A stretch of DNA of 64,000 nt from Methanococcoides sp. AM1 (GTDB lineage: Archaea > Halobacteriota > Methanosarcinia > Methanosarcinales > Methanosarcinaceae), in contig NZ_CAAGSW010000002.1 of NCBI RefSeq assembly GCF_900774055.1, positions 248,001-312,000 of the forward strand. Direction: 5' to 3'. Made by a program: the position numbers and the translations under genes. The notes beneath the pieces are model-generated. The model worked only from the letters and a program-made list of their open reading frames with translations, was not told the origin of the DNA and did no database searches. Within the stretch, counting starts at the first letter, position 1, and each line of letters opens with the position of its first letter. Positions 1 to 9,072 of this stretch are shown here, piece by piece.

Positions 1-34
1 TCCCTCCTTTTCCGCTTGCTATTGCGATCTTCAT
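1..34 (-). CDS. MinD/Mrp-type P-loop ATPase, N-terminal fragment (cut by window edge)
   Basis: Only the first 11 codons lie in the window. They read MKIAIASGKGG, the start of a deviant Walker A motif (KGGxGK[ST]) typical of MinD/ParA/Mrp/NifH-like ATPases. The start ATG is at 34-32, just downstream of the NifX-like gene on the same strand, so the two probably form an operon. In methanogens, MinD-type ATPases with ferredoxin inserts often sit beside NifX/NifB-C-terminal-like proteins. The rest lies outside the window, so the subfamily cannot be decided. Confidence 0.6.
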   Translation of the reverse strand, partial: MKIAIASGKGG

Positions 35-42
35 GATATCAT

Positions 43-420
43 TCAGTGTTGGTGATCATGGTCGTGATCGTGTCCCTGACAGACGTTCTCACTGTTTGGA
101 CTTGCAAGGTTGCCTTCTTTCCAGTCGGATATGGCTTTTTCTATCGTTCCCTGTGCTCCAACGAATACCTCTATCCCATAGTTAGAGAACATGGTAACAG
201 CTTTTGTTCCAAGTCCGCCGCAAAGCATTACATTGACACCTGCTTTCGATAGTAGCTCAGGTGGCAGTCCAACGCCTCCGTTGTGCTCGCTCGTGTTCTC
301 TACGATCTGAACCTCATCAGTCTCTGTATCAAGTACAGTATAGACAGGAACCATTCCAAAGTGCTGTCCGACATTATCTTCTAATCCGCCATTTTTTGCA
401 GAAGGTACGCATACTTTCAT
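43..420 (-). CDS. NifX/NifB C-terminal-like (dinitrogenase Fe-Mo cofactor biosynthesis family) protein
   Basis: A 125-aa protein of the NifX/NifY/NifB-C-terminal fold. It shows the family N-terminus (KVCVPS), a HFG segment in which the His is typical, and the central LCGGLGTKA region. The C-terminus ends in a His/Asp-rich tail (GHDHDHDHQH), which suggests metal binding. I start it at the ATG at 420 because GAGAGGT lies a few bases upstream; a 15-codon longer frame exists but has no such signal. It precedes a MinD-type ATPase on the same strand. Family members bind or carry Fe-S or Mo clusters. No other nif genes are visible, so a direct role in nitrogen fixation is not shown; a general cluster carrier is equally possible. 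Confidence 0.75.
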   Translation of the reverse strand: MKVCVPSAKNGGLEDNVGQHFGMVPVYTVLDTETDEVQIVENTSEHNGGVGLPPELLSKAGVNVMLCGGLGTKAVTMFSNYGIEVFVGAQGTIEKAISDWKEGNLASPNSENVCQGHDHDHDHQH

Positions 421-797
421 CTTTTTACCTCTCGTATATCTTTGATTTTGATTTATTATGCTCATATACGATGAAGTATTTAAAGTTAATGGGAAACCTT
501 GATATATTTACTCTCGTTTGTGCATTTTAATCTTTGAGAGGTTCAATAGGAAGCCAACAAAATTTCCTTTGATCTGGCGCATTTAAGTTATTTGGATAAG
601 GTTGGATGCTGAAGATAGTCTTTTTTGATTTTGAATACTACAGATCAAAATTGAATGAATACTGGACAAGCTCAGGGTGAAGTTCTGAACTGAATAAAAT
701 CAGTACGGACTTGACTCCAATCAGAATAAGTTAGGACTGGATGAAGTTCAGATATTAAATGAATTAAAAAAAGAAATTAAAGAAAAAAGAATTGGAC
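421..797. other. Intergenic region between mtbA 3' end and NifX-like gene
   Basis: No convincing gene is seen in these 377 bp. The stretch is AT-rich. Its right end carries the T-rich tail of the mtbA terminator (read on the minus strand), and its left end must hold the promoter of the NifX-like gene. Short degenerate words such as GAAGTTC recur in the middle but form no clear repeat unit. Confidence 0.5.
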
Positions 798-808
798 TTA
801 GTAAGTCC
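762..808 (-). terminator. mtbA terminator overlapping the stop codon
   Basis: GGACTTA (794-800) and TAAGTCC (802-808) form an inverted repeat across the mtbA stop codon. On the minus strand it is followed by long T-rich runs (complement of the A-rich stretch 762-790), the usual archaeal U-tract termination signal. Confidence 0.55.
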
Positions 809-1829
809 AGTTCTTTGCTGCTTCGATCATTGCCTGGAGGTTCTCGGTTGGGGTCTGGCTTACAATACCACAGCCAGGTGAGAGAAGTCCCTTGCCATCG
901 AGCTCTTTGAGTACTCTTGCGGACTCTTCTTTGACGAAATCTACGCTCTGGTTCCAGAGGCAGTTGACTGGGTCGAGGTTACCGACGATGAGTGCTTTCT
1001 CTACCTTGCTGACTGCTGTTGCTGCGTTAACGTTCTGGTCGACACTGATTGCGTCTACACCGCAGGTCTCCATGAGTGCAAGACCTTCTGTTGTGTCACC
1101 ACAGATGTGGAGTACAGCTGGTACGCCCTTCTCGTGGAGTGCGTCAATAAGCTTCTGGTGGAATGGTACTACGAACTTTGCGTAGAAGTCTGCACCGATA
1201 AGTGAGTAGCTTGCGGTTGGGTCAATGATGGAGAATACACTTGCTCCGCTCTCTACCTGTGCGAGTGCGTATTTGATTGCAAAGTCGGTTGTGAACTCCA
1301 TGATCTCAAGACCGTATGCTTCTTTTGTCATGATGTCCATGAACCAGGAGTCACCGGTGATGTGCTGTGCAAGTGAGAAAGGACCGATCATACTTCCGAT
1401 GATTGGGACTTCTTCTCCATACTTGTCAGCGAGGATCTTGATTGATTCGAGGACAATGGAGGTTCTCTTGCTTGTGTCTGTAACATCGTATCCTTCGAAC
1501 TGCTTGAGGTCGTCGATGTTGTTTACAACGTGGCTGATGACGGATGGCTGCTGTACCTTTGTACCGTCCTTGATTCCACTGCCGAAGAACTCTGCTTCTG
1601 CGGTGATGTCGAATGGGACACGGATTGCTTCGAAACCGATCTCTGTGTGACCTGCTTCTGCGAGTGCAGCAAGCTGTGCAGCATCATAATTTGCTTCTGG
1701 CCAGAAAACGTTGATTGCTTCCATCTGGTCTACTGTTCCGGTCTGTGTGACACAGACAGCTGGCATCCTGTCAACTTTCTCACCATTCAGTACGCGAATT
1801 AATCTTTCCTTCTGTGTGTATTCGGACAT
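798..1829 (-). CDS. mtbA: Methylcobamide:CoM methyltransferase, MtbA type
   Basis: A 343-aa member of the uroporphyrinogen-decarboxylase-like MtaA/MtbA family. It moves the methyl group from a methylated corrinoid protein to coenzyme M, the last step of methyl entry into methylotrophic methanogenesis. The zinc/thiol site is visible as H241 and C243 (LHICGD) and C320 (SPGCGI). The N-terminal wording (TQTGTVDQMEA, WPEA, RVPFDITAEAEFFG) fits the methylamine-specific MtbA better than methanol-specific MtaA, from memory of both families. GGAG precedes the ATG. Position next to the pyl genes supports methylamine metabolism. It has its own promoter (TATA at about 1893-1903) with an operator-like palindrome. 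MtaA remains the alternative. Confidence 0.8.
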   Translation of the reverse strand: MSEYTQKERLIRVLNGEKVDRMPAVCVTQTGTVDQMEAINVFWPEANYDAAQLAALAEAGHTEIGFEAIRVPFDITAEAEFFGSGIKDGTKVQQPSVISHVVNNIDDLKQFEGYDVTDTSKRTSIVLESIKILADKYGEEVPIIGSMIGPFSLAQHITGDSWFMDIMTKEAYGLEIMEFTTDFAIKYALAQVESGASVFSIIDPTASYSLIGADFYAKFVVPFHQKLIDALHEKGVPAVLHICGDTTEGLALMETCGVDAISVDQNVNAATAVSKVEKALIVGNLDPVNCLWNQSVDFVKEESARVLKELDGKGLLSPGCGIVSQTPTENLQAMIEAAKNWTY

Positions 1830-1865
1830 TTACATTCTCCTTAATTTAAATCCTTTATAATCGCT

Positions 1866-1909
1866 AAAAAGGTACATACGCTATGTATTTGCCATATATA
1901 TACCTTTTT
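1866..1909 (-). promoter_or_regulatory. mtbA promoter with operator-like palindrome
   Basis: On the minus strand a BRE/TATA element (GGTATATATATG, 1892-1903) is followed by the perfect 6-3-6 palindrome TACATA-CGC-TATGTA (1873-1887), which lies between the TATA box and the expected transcription start near 1868. AAAAAGGTA (1866-1874) and TACCTTTTT (1901-1909) form a second, outer inverted repeat. The leader before the ATG would be about 40 nt. Confidence 0.6.
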
Positions 1910-2035
1910 GTTTGATGAAAATCAATTGCAATAGTCGCATTGGACAAGTATTATGGATTTATTTTAGTAATTTTTGGCATGTTTTTAGCAGGTATTTCTT
2001 TCTGCATAAACACAGTCTCTTTTTTTACTCTACTA

Positions 2036-2815
2036 TTAAAAAACTGAGTAAAGCATTGCTGCTACTCCAATAACCAGTGGTTCCATAACAAGGTCAATAT
2101 CGTACTTCTCGACAAGCTCATCTGGCAGGGCGCATGGGATGCCGGGCGTTGATACAAGACAACGTTCTGCGATCATTCCTTCTGAGATGGTATTTGCATT
2201 TGGTGTTGCCTCAAAGACCATCGAGAACTTCCTTTGTCTCTCAATATCAAAGGCCTTCACACCAAGTTCTTCTATTGCCTTGTTCATGAAATCGGTGTTC
2301 GGATCGCATGCATATACATTGAATCCTTTTTCTACAAGGTGTGATGCACCGGCATAACCTACACGTCCAAGACCTATGACCAGTACATCCTTTGAATCGG
2401 TGTGCTTATATCTTGAAGCTATCTCTGAATAGATCACACCGGTGCATACATGGTTGGTTGCTATCTTACCGTTCCTCAGGTTGTGGGCAATGAATATGTG
2501 GTCATCTGCCATCAGTATTATGTCCGCACCACCTGCCACTGCCTGATGGTATCCTGTTATGTCAGGATGCTCAGTAATAAAACCTTCAAGTCCGAAATAT
2601 TCGGTTATTGCAAGCAAGGATGCTGAGAAATTTCCGATTATGCCGTTGCCTGAAGTTATGGGTACGATACCTACCTTCTGGGAATCCGGGTTTGTGTCAT
2701 AGACGCCCTTACATATCTGTGCGATGTCCATCCCAGTAGCTTCTTTAATAATGTTATTGTTCATGTTGAGTTTGTTCAACAGGTCTTCCAGGTCTTCAGG
2801 TGTCAATAGTGCCAT
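2036..2815 (-). CDS. pylD: Pyrrolysine biosynthesis protein PylD
   Basis: A 259-aa Rossmann-fold dehydrogenase. PylD oxidises L-lysine-N-epsilon-3R-methyl-D-ornithine, and the product cyclises to pyrrolysine. The nucleotide-binding loop is visible as VIGLGRVG, followed by a strand ending in an acidic residue (NVYACDPN). Length is normal for the family. It is the last gene of pylTSBCD, 12 bp after pylC, and ends with TAA. The gene order and PylS, PylB and PylC upstream make the assignment nearly certain. Confidence 0.95.
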   Translation of the reverse strand: MALLTPEDLEDLLNKLNMNNNIIKEATGMDIAQICKGVYDTNPDSQKVGIVPITSGNGIIGNFSASLLAITEYFGLEGFITEHPDITGYHQAVAGGADIILMADDHIFIAHNLRNGKIATNHVCTGVIYSEIASRYKHTDSKDVLVIGLGRVGYAGASHLVEKGFNVYACDPNTDFMNKAIEELGVKAFDIERQRKFSMVFEATPNANTISEGMIAERCLVSTPGIPCALPDELVEKYDIDLVMEPLVIGVAAMLYSVF

Positions 2816-2827
2816 AGTGATTACCTC

Positions 2828-3910
2828 TTATAATCCATAATTATGTCCGATATATGCAATTCCTCTGTTACGTGCGATCTGTGCTGCATCTTCACTGATA
2901 CCCCTTGAGATGAAAGTGAACACAGTGTTCTTCCCATCAGACCTGAATATTTCAAGTCCGTTCTCCTCATGGAACCTGTCATAGCTGTCTCCCATGGAAA
3001 GGATGTGTTCTCCCACGGGCACAAGTTCTCCATCTTTCAGTAATAAGTGCTCAAAGATGCAGTATCCTTTTTCAGGTGCCTTATCAATCTCAGTTACACC
3101 ATCAGTGTAAGCCTGCATCAGCATCTCTACAAGGTTGATACCACTTGAATGGTATACTGCCGTTGGTGTCTGGCTTGGGAAACGGGCATCGATCTCAAGG
3201 ACCTTCAGGCCCCTGTCAGAAGCGATTGCTTCCACATCCATGATACCCTTCAGGTTGAGGTTCGCTGCAAGCTGGTATGATATCTGCCTGAATTCAGGGT
3301 CATGGTCGATAGGCGTTATCATATGACAATCGTATGTGTCATCGATATGTACCTTTGTTTCCTTCACCACTGCAAAATGGCTGCCATCACCGATGATCTC
3401 AAGTGATACGACATCACCTTCCAGATATTCCTCGATCATCATGGAAGGGTCGAGGCCTTCAAGCTCGCTGTTATCGTAGATTATCTTAGTTCCAATGCTG
3501 CTGCTTTCGCATGGCGGTTTTACAAAATATGGTGGCTGGGATGGTTTATCATCCGGAGTTGGTACTCCTATGGATACAAAATATTCCTTTGACCTGTTTT
3601 TGTTCATGCTGATGTGGTATGCATCAAAATCAAAAAGAACGGGACAATCCAGCTTGCTGCTGATATCCCTTATGAAGTTCAGTGTATTAAGGTTCTCATT
3701 GACCGGTATTATGGCATCGACATCCCTTGAAATGTCGATAAACCTTTCCGGTTCCTGAATTATGTCAAAACAGAAGAAATCGTCAACAACATTGCGGATA
3801 AGGGGTTTCTCGTTCCGGTCTATCAGAACAACATTCATCCCCGCTTTCCTGGCAAGATAGCTCACTTCGAATCCCTGAAGCTTGCCTCCTATTAGACAGA
3901 TCGTCGTCAT
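2828..3910 (-). CDS. pylC: Pyrrolysine biosynthesis ligase PylC
   Basis: A 360-aa ATP-grasp enzyme that joins 3R-methyl-D-ornithine to the epsilon amino group of L-lysine. The N-terminus has a Rossmann-like GGKLQGFE segment. The ATP-grasp core shows FVKPPCESSS, a MMIEEYLEGDVVSLE hinge region and a metal-binding VLEIDARFPSQTP motif. Its ATG begins one base after the amber stop of pylB, so translation of the two is tightly coupled. Its stop is TAA. Length and operon position agree with characterised pyl clusters. Confidence 0.95.
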   Translation of the reverse strand: MTTICLIGGKLQGFEVSYLARKAGMNVVLIDRNEKPLIRNVVDDFFCFDIIQEPERFIDISRDVDAIIPVNENLNTLNFIRDISSKLDCPVLFDFDAYHISMNKNRSKEYFVSIGVPTPDDKPSQPPYFVKPPCESSSIGTKIIYDNSELEGLDPSMMIEEYLEGDVVSLEIIGDGSHFAVVKETKVHIDDTYDCHMITPIDHDPEFRQISYQLAANLNLKGIMDVEAIASDRGLKVLEIDARFPSQTPTAVYHSSGINLVEMLMQAYTDGVTEIDKAPEKGYCIFEHLLLKDGELVPVGEHILSMGDSYDRFHEENGLEIFRSDGKNTVFTFISRGISEDAAQIARNRGIAYIGHNYGL

Positions 3911-3911
3911 C

Positions 3912-4964
3912 CTATCGCCCCAACAACTTCTCGAACTCGCTTTGTTCTGCGGGCTCCATACCCATTGTTTTCAGTCTGGCGATAACGCTCTTAACGTCCC
4001 TGTCCCTCTCGGCATGTTCCCTGTCGTAGTTAACGACACCTTCAAGGGATGAGTTAGAAGATATTATGGAAGTGACAACGTTTGCTCCTGCATTGAGCCT
4101 GTGGACCATTCCATCGATCCCTTCAAGGTCAAGTGATGCCGGAATAAGCTTGTCCGGGTAGAGGAGGCGGAGTATTGAGATGATCTTGAGCTCCGATGAA
4201 CTGTCCTTTATTTCCTTTCCTTCCAGTGGTGTTCCCTGCTGTGGGAGGAATGTCATCACACGTACCATATCCGGATTGGATGTTGCTAATCCTCTTAATG
4301 ATATGATCGTGGATTCAATATCCGGCTCGACTTCTGTCAGGATGCCATCTTCAACACAATAGCCGATCCTTTTAGCATGATTCCTTGAATTGATCCTGCC
4401 TTCAAATGATTGCTCGACCCTTAGTTGCTTGTACAGTTCCATGTCATAGGTTTCCTGATACAGGGCAAGGAAGTTGGCACCGTTGTCCCTGAGCATTTCA
4501 AGGGTATCGTTGTCAACAACTCCCGGGGAGACCATGATGGGTTTTCCCACCTCTTCCTTTACGGTCCTGACAAATTCTGCCAGTCGTTCAGGTTTGTTGT
4601 GGAAGTATGGGTCTTCTCCCATTGTGAGGTCGACCATGTGTACATCTTCGGTCTTGATCACCTGGCAGATCTTCCTGATGTCCTCCGTGCTAAGACGGTA
4701 CCTCTCAATATCATTTGCATTCCTATAGTAACAGAATGTGCATTTGTTCTTGCAGTATGTAGAAAAGTAGACAAAGCTGTACATGAACACCTTATTTCCG
4801 AAGAAATGGTCCCTGATGTGTCGTGCAACATAGTGCAGCTTTTCAATTTCACCAGGGCTTTCAGTTTCAAGAAGTCTCCTGATGTCGTCATCGGACAACT
4901 GTGACCCGTCTATGATCTGCTCTGCATAGTTGTCAAGGTCTTCATTATCCATGTTATTAAACAA
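3912..4964 (-). CDS. pylB: Methylornithine synthase PylB (radical SAM), ends in UAG
   Basis: PylB turns L-lysine into 3R-methyl-D-ornithine, the first step of pyrrolysine synthesis. The radical-SAM CX3CX2C motif is clear (CKNKCTFC), as are the family's MVDLTMGEDPY and LPQQGTPLEG segments. Two starts are possible: ATG at 4952, or an in-frame TTG at 4964. I prefer TTG because GAGGTGA ends six bases before it and includes the TGA stop of pylS; the same signal is 17-18 bases from the ATG. With TTG the protein has 350 aa, close to the family length. The stop is TAG, the pyrrolysine codon. Readthrough would add Pyl plus 42 residues, ending at a TGA at 3785-3783 inside pylC. Confidence 0.93.
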   Translation of the reverse strand: MFNNMDNEDLDNYAEQIIDGSQLSDDDIRRLLETESPGEIEKLHYVARHIRDHFFGNKVFMYSFVYFSTYCKNKCTFCYYRNANDIERYRLSTEDIRKICQVIKTEDVHMVDLTMGEDPYFHNKPERLAEFVRTVKEEVGKPIMVSPGVVDNDTLEMLRDNGANFLALYQETYDMELYKQLRVEQSFEGRINSRNHAKRIGYCVEDGILTEVEPDIESTIISLRGLATSNPDMVRVMTFLPQQGTPLEGKEIKDSSSELKIISILRLLYPDKLIPASLDLEGIDGMVHRLNAGANVVTSIISSNSSLEGVVNYDREHAERDRDVKSVIARLKTMGMEPAEQSEFEKLLGR

Positions 4965-4974
4965 GATGTTCACC

Positions 4975-6228
<1,254 letters not shown>

Positions 6229-6267
6229 CTATTGCGAAGTACTTCATATTATCATCATCCTTTACTT

Positions 6268-6293
6268 ACACCGATGCTTTTCACATCGAGGTG
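6268..6293 (-). other. Hairpin between pylT and pylS
   Basis: CGATG (72-76 of the 6200s) pairs with CATCG (6284-6288) around a 7-nt loop, and flanking CAC/GTG extends it with a two-base bulge. It sits in the 109-nt spacer between tRNA-Pyl and pylS. It could act in processing or attenuation. No U-tract follows, so it is not a standard terminator. Confidence 0.35.
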
Positions 6294-6325
6294 CTAATAT
6301 GTTTTAATGGAAAGCCATGTCCATC

Positions 6326-6397
6326 TGGCGGAAACTCCGGGAATCTAACCCGGCTGAACGGATTTAGAGTCCGTTCGATCTACATGATCAAGTCTCC
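6326..6397 (-). tRNA. pylT: tRNA-Pyl (anticodon CUA)
   Basis: A 72-nt gene including an encoded 3' CCA. It nearly matches known pylT: a 7-bp acceptor stem with one G-U pair, a very short D arm (GATC-ATGTA-GATC) without the usual GG, a CUA anticodon in loop CTCTAAA, a 3-nt variable loop and a T arm that lacks TpsiC (CCGGG-TTAGATT-CCCGG). These are the hallmark oddities of tRNA-Pyl. It heads the pyl operon. GGAAAGCC and GGCTTTCC flank it (6309-6316 and 6431-6438) and could pair in the precursor. Confidence 0.97.
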
Positions 6398-6722
6398 ATG
6401 TTGTGTATGACAAATGTTTATGGATACTCTGGCTTTCCTTACATATTCGTGGTGAACATCTGGTGGATATAATACCTAATGACACCACTGATACACTCTC
6501 ATTGCTGGGTTCCATATTTAACAATTTCGGATTAATTGTTTTTTCTGCAATTCATATCTGTGAATACTTGCAGTTGGTCAATTTTAGTAATGGTATGGTA
6601 TGTTTGCTATAGATGCCGTTTCTCTTCGGAAAATAAACTGCTCGAAAATACAAGGTCGAAGTTCCTAAAGAAAAGTTTACATAAATTAATATAGCTTTTG
6701 TTCCTATCATAGGACGATTAAC
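6398..6722. other. Divergent intergenic region pylT / cobD1
   Basis: These 325 bp hold the upstream region of pylT on the minus strand and the cobD1 promoter on the plus strand. The cobD1 TATA box TTAATATA is at 6686-6693. GGCTTTCC at 6431-6438 is complementary to a sequence beyond the other end of tRNA-Pyl. No credible gene is seen. Confidence 0.5.
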
Positions 6723-6725
6723 GTG
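6686..6725 (+). promoter_or_regulatory. cobD1 promoter and GTG start
   Basis: TTAATATA (6686-6693) lies exactly 37 bases before the GTG start, as in the second cobD copy (9033 to 9070). The sequences around both starts also match (CGATTAACGTG here, CGATAAGCGTG there), so the two promoters are probably related by the same duplication. The leader would be under about 10 nt. Confidence 0.6.
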
Positions 6726-8225
6726 ACGATGAATCTGGAAGATGAAAGAAGCTTGCCTCTCAAAAAACATATCGTAGGTCTTGTGCCCGCATCACATGGT
6801 GGTCTTGTGCGAAAAGCATCACAGGAATACGGGGTATCTGAGTCGGATATCATAGATATGAGCGCAAGCCTGAACCCTTTAGGCAGCCCATTCGATCATC
6901 CGGAATACGGTCTTGACCTGTCTTCTCTCTTTGCCGCTTCGAAGCCGGGAATGTATCACTATCCTGATAACCGTTATCTTAAGTACAAAGAAGCTGCCGC
7001 ATCTTTTTTGGATGGTGGGATATGTGCCGCGAACATAGTTCCCGGAAATGGTTCCTGCGAAACCATACGTCTTGTTGCAGAGTGTATGCTTGATACAGAT
7101 GATATTGTAGGCATACCACAGCCAACTTTTGATGAGTATGAGCAGCAGTGCAGGATAATGGGTGCGAACATCCGTTACTTTGAGCATGAAGGCCTGATGG
7201 ATATTTCAGATGAGGCATTGCATGAAGTAAAGATCCTCTTTGTCTGTAATCCTAACAATCCTACTGGTAAATTGATCTCTCGGGACGATATCCTTGACCT
7301 TGCTAAGCGTTGTGAGGCAAACGGTACTCTTCTGTTCGTCGACGAAGCTTTCATCGAACTTGCTGACCCTTCACAAAGCGTGGCGGATGTAGCTGCGACA
7401 AATGATCATATTTTTGTACTTCGTTCCCTGACCAAGAACTTTGCAATACCTGGCATCCGTCTGGGATTTGGTGTTGCATCTGAGAAGATGGCGCTTGCAT
7501 TGAATACTGCAAGACTTTCATGGAACCTTGGTTCAGTTCCTGATGTTGTGGGTACGGCCCTTCTGGAGATGGAAGGCGGATGTTACAGTAAATACCTTGA
7601 AAGATCTCGCAGTTTTATTGAACAGGAGAGGGACTACCTTGTAGAGCGTCTTTCGGGGATCTATGGTTTTAAACCCCTTCCAAGCACTGTGAACTATGTT
7701 CTTGTTGACATAAGTCAACTTTTGATGGACTCTGTTGAACTCACAGAACGGCTTGCATCCCATGGTATCCTTGTAAGGGATTGCAGTTCTTTCTATTTGC
7801 TGGACAATGATTTCATCAGGATCGCAGTTCGCTCCCGGGATGAGACCGATCGTCTGATCCGGGCTATTGGAGATGTTCTGACCGAGTCAGGAAAGGATTA
7901 TGCCGAGGAGAAATTAAAGCAGACTATAGAGTGTGCGGCATCCGGTGAACCTGCATCCCGAAATACCTGTGAGTATTATCCATGTCACTTCCAGGGGCAG
8001 GACTGCACTTTCTGCTTCTGTCCATTTTACCCTTGCGAGAATCTCCGCACAGGAGGGCGGTGGATAGACAGTACTACTGGTGGTAAGGTCTGGAGCTGTG
8101 AGGGTTGCACTATAATGCACCGGAAAGAAGTTGTGCAGGACGTTCTGAAGATTCTCATGCGTGATATTGAGACAGAGGATAACCTGAAAGTAGCCTGGGA
8201 AAAAGTAATGGTTCCCAATCTTTGA
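6723..8225 (+). CDS. cobD: L-threonine kinase / threonine-phosphate decarboxylase CobD, copy 1
   Basis: A 500-aa PLP enzyme that makes (R)-1-aminopropan-2-ol phosphate, the linker of the cobamide nucleotide loop. The fold-type I core has PNNPTG, FVDEAFIEL and the PLP lysine K238 (SLTKNF). A C-terminal extension of about 110 residues has a dense Cys cluster (CTFCFCPFYPC, CEGC). The Methanosarcina mazei homologue with the same extension (MM2060) was shown to be bifunctional, with both L-Thr kinase and decarboxylase activity; I infer the same here. It starts with GTG, with an in-frame ATG two codons on. More than half its residues match the second copy by eye. cobY1 follows at 63 bp. Confidence 0.88.
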   Translation: MTMNLEDERSLPLKKHIVGLVPASHGGLVRKASQEYGVSESDIIDMSASLNPLGSPFDHPEYGLDLSSLFAASKPGMYHYPDNRYLKYKEAAASFLDGGICAANIVPGNGSCETIRLVAECMLDTDDIVGIPQPTFDEYEQQCRIMGANIRYFEHEGLMDISDEALHEVKILFVCNPNNPTGKLISRDDILDLAKRCEANGTLLFVDEAFIELADPSQSVADVAATNDHIFVLRSLTKNFAIPGIRLGFGVASEKMALALNTARLSWNLGSVPDVVGTALLEMEGGCYSKYLERSRSFIEQERDYLVERLSGIYGFKPLPSTVNYVLVDISQLLMDSVELTERLASHGILVRDCSSFYLLDNDFIRIAVRSRDETDRLIRAIGDVLTESGKDYAEEKLKQTIECAASGEPASRNTCEYYPCHFQGQDCTFCFCPFYPCENLRTGGRWIDSTTGGKVWSCEGCTIMHRKEVVQDVLKILMRDIETEDNLKVAWEKVMVPNL

Positions 8226-8288
8226 TTGGTTGTTCATGCTCTCTTAAAAGAGCGTGTTTTCCGATCGCCTGTAATATGGAGAATTGAA

Positions 8289-8894
8289 ATGGATGCTATC
8301 ATTATGGCAGGTGGCCTGGCGCAGAGGTTAGGTATGGAGGAGAAAGCATGTGTCATGCTCATGGATAGGCCACTCATCAATTATCTTCTTGATTCCCTTC
8401 TTGGTGCAATGCATATTGACCGGGTATTCGTTCAGGTGTCTCCGTATTCTCCGGATACTGAACAATGTGTGAAAAATTCCTTCCAGGGCAGGGTTTCAAT
8501 TCTCAGGACCTCGGGAGACAATTATGTAGGTGATATGGTAAATGCCGTAAAGGATTCCGGGAGCACCGGTCCTGTGATGGTGTTGATGCCGGATCTCCCA
8601 CTGGTCACATCGGAGCATATAGATATGATGGTAAAAGCCTATGATGAATTTGGCTTCCCTGCCATGTCCGTCTACGCTCCCATTGGTCTGTATCGTGAAC
8701 TTGGGTTAAGGCCGGGTACCGTTTTCAACAAAAAAGGTGAAATGCTTGTTCCTGTGGGGATCAATATCCTTGATTCAGTAACTATAGATGTGGAACAGGA
8801 AGATACTGATTACCTTGTTGATATTCCTGAAATTGCGATCAGTGTCGATTCCGTGGAAAGTCTTCACAAATGTGAAGAAATGTTGTTGAGATGA
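8289..8894 (+). CDS. cobY: CobY-like nucleotidyltransferase, copy 1, with altered signature
   Basis: A 201-aa protein related to archaeal CobY, which transfers GMP from GTP to adenosylcobinamide phosphate. Start ATG is preceded by GGAGAATT. It aligns along its length with the second copy at 12965, sharing GDNYVGDM, DLPLVT and the N-terminal MAGG. The nucleotide-binding signature is changed: MAGGLAQRLGMEEKA here against MAGGQGLRLGMGEKP in copy 2. The third glycine of GGxG and the proline of EKP are lost. It may be impaired, have changed nucleotide or base preference, or act as a partner. It pairs with cobD1 as a two-gene unit. Confidence 0.75.
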   Translation: MDAIIMAGGLAQRLGMEEKACVMLMDRPLINYLLDSLLGAMHIDRVFVQVSPYSPDTEQCVKNSFQGRVSILRTSGDNYVGDMVNAVKDSGSTGPVMVLMPDLPLVTSEHIDMMVKAYDEFGFPAMSVYAPIGLYRELGLRPGTVFNKKGEMLVPVGINILDSVTIDVEQEDTDYLVDIPEIAISVDSVESLHKCEEMLLR

Positions 8895-9032
8895 ATGCTT
8901 GTTGTGGTTGAATCAAACCAAACTGATTAGCTTCTCTTTATTTTTCCCTTGTTTTACTTCCGAAATTTGTTGGTTACAGCATCGGTTTTAATTCAATCTC
9001 ATATTCCCTTAAAGAAACCTAAATTGAATAAC

Positions 9033-9072
9033 TTAATATATTTGCTGTTCTTTACATTATTCGATAAGCGTG
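9033..9072 (+). promoter_or_regulatory. cobD2 promoter and GTG start
   Basis: TTAATATA at 9033-9040 lies 37 bases before the GTG at 9070. This is the same spacing and core as at cobD1. The transcription start expected about 25 bases beyond the TATA centre leaves a leader of under about 10 nt and no Shine-Dalgarno sequence, so translation is probably near-leaderless. Confidence 0.6.

Noticed and set aside
6398-6722. Possible cobalamin riboswitch before cobD1
   Set aside because: The leader is only a few nucleotides long and no B12-box-like structure is present; such riboswitches are not expected in these archaea.
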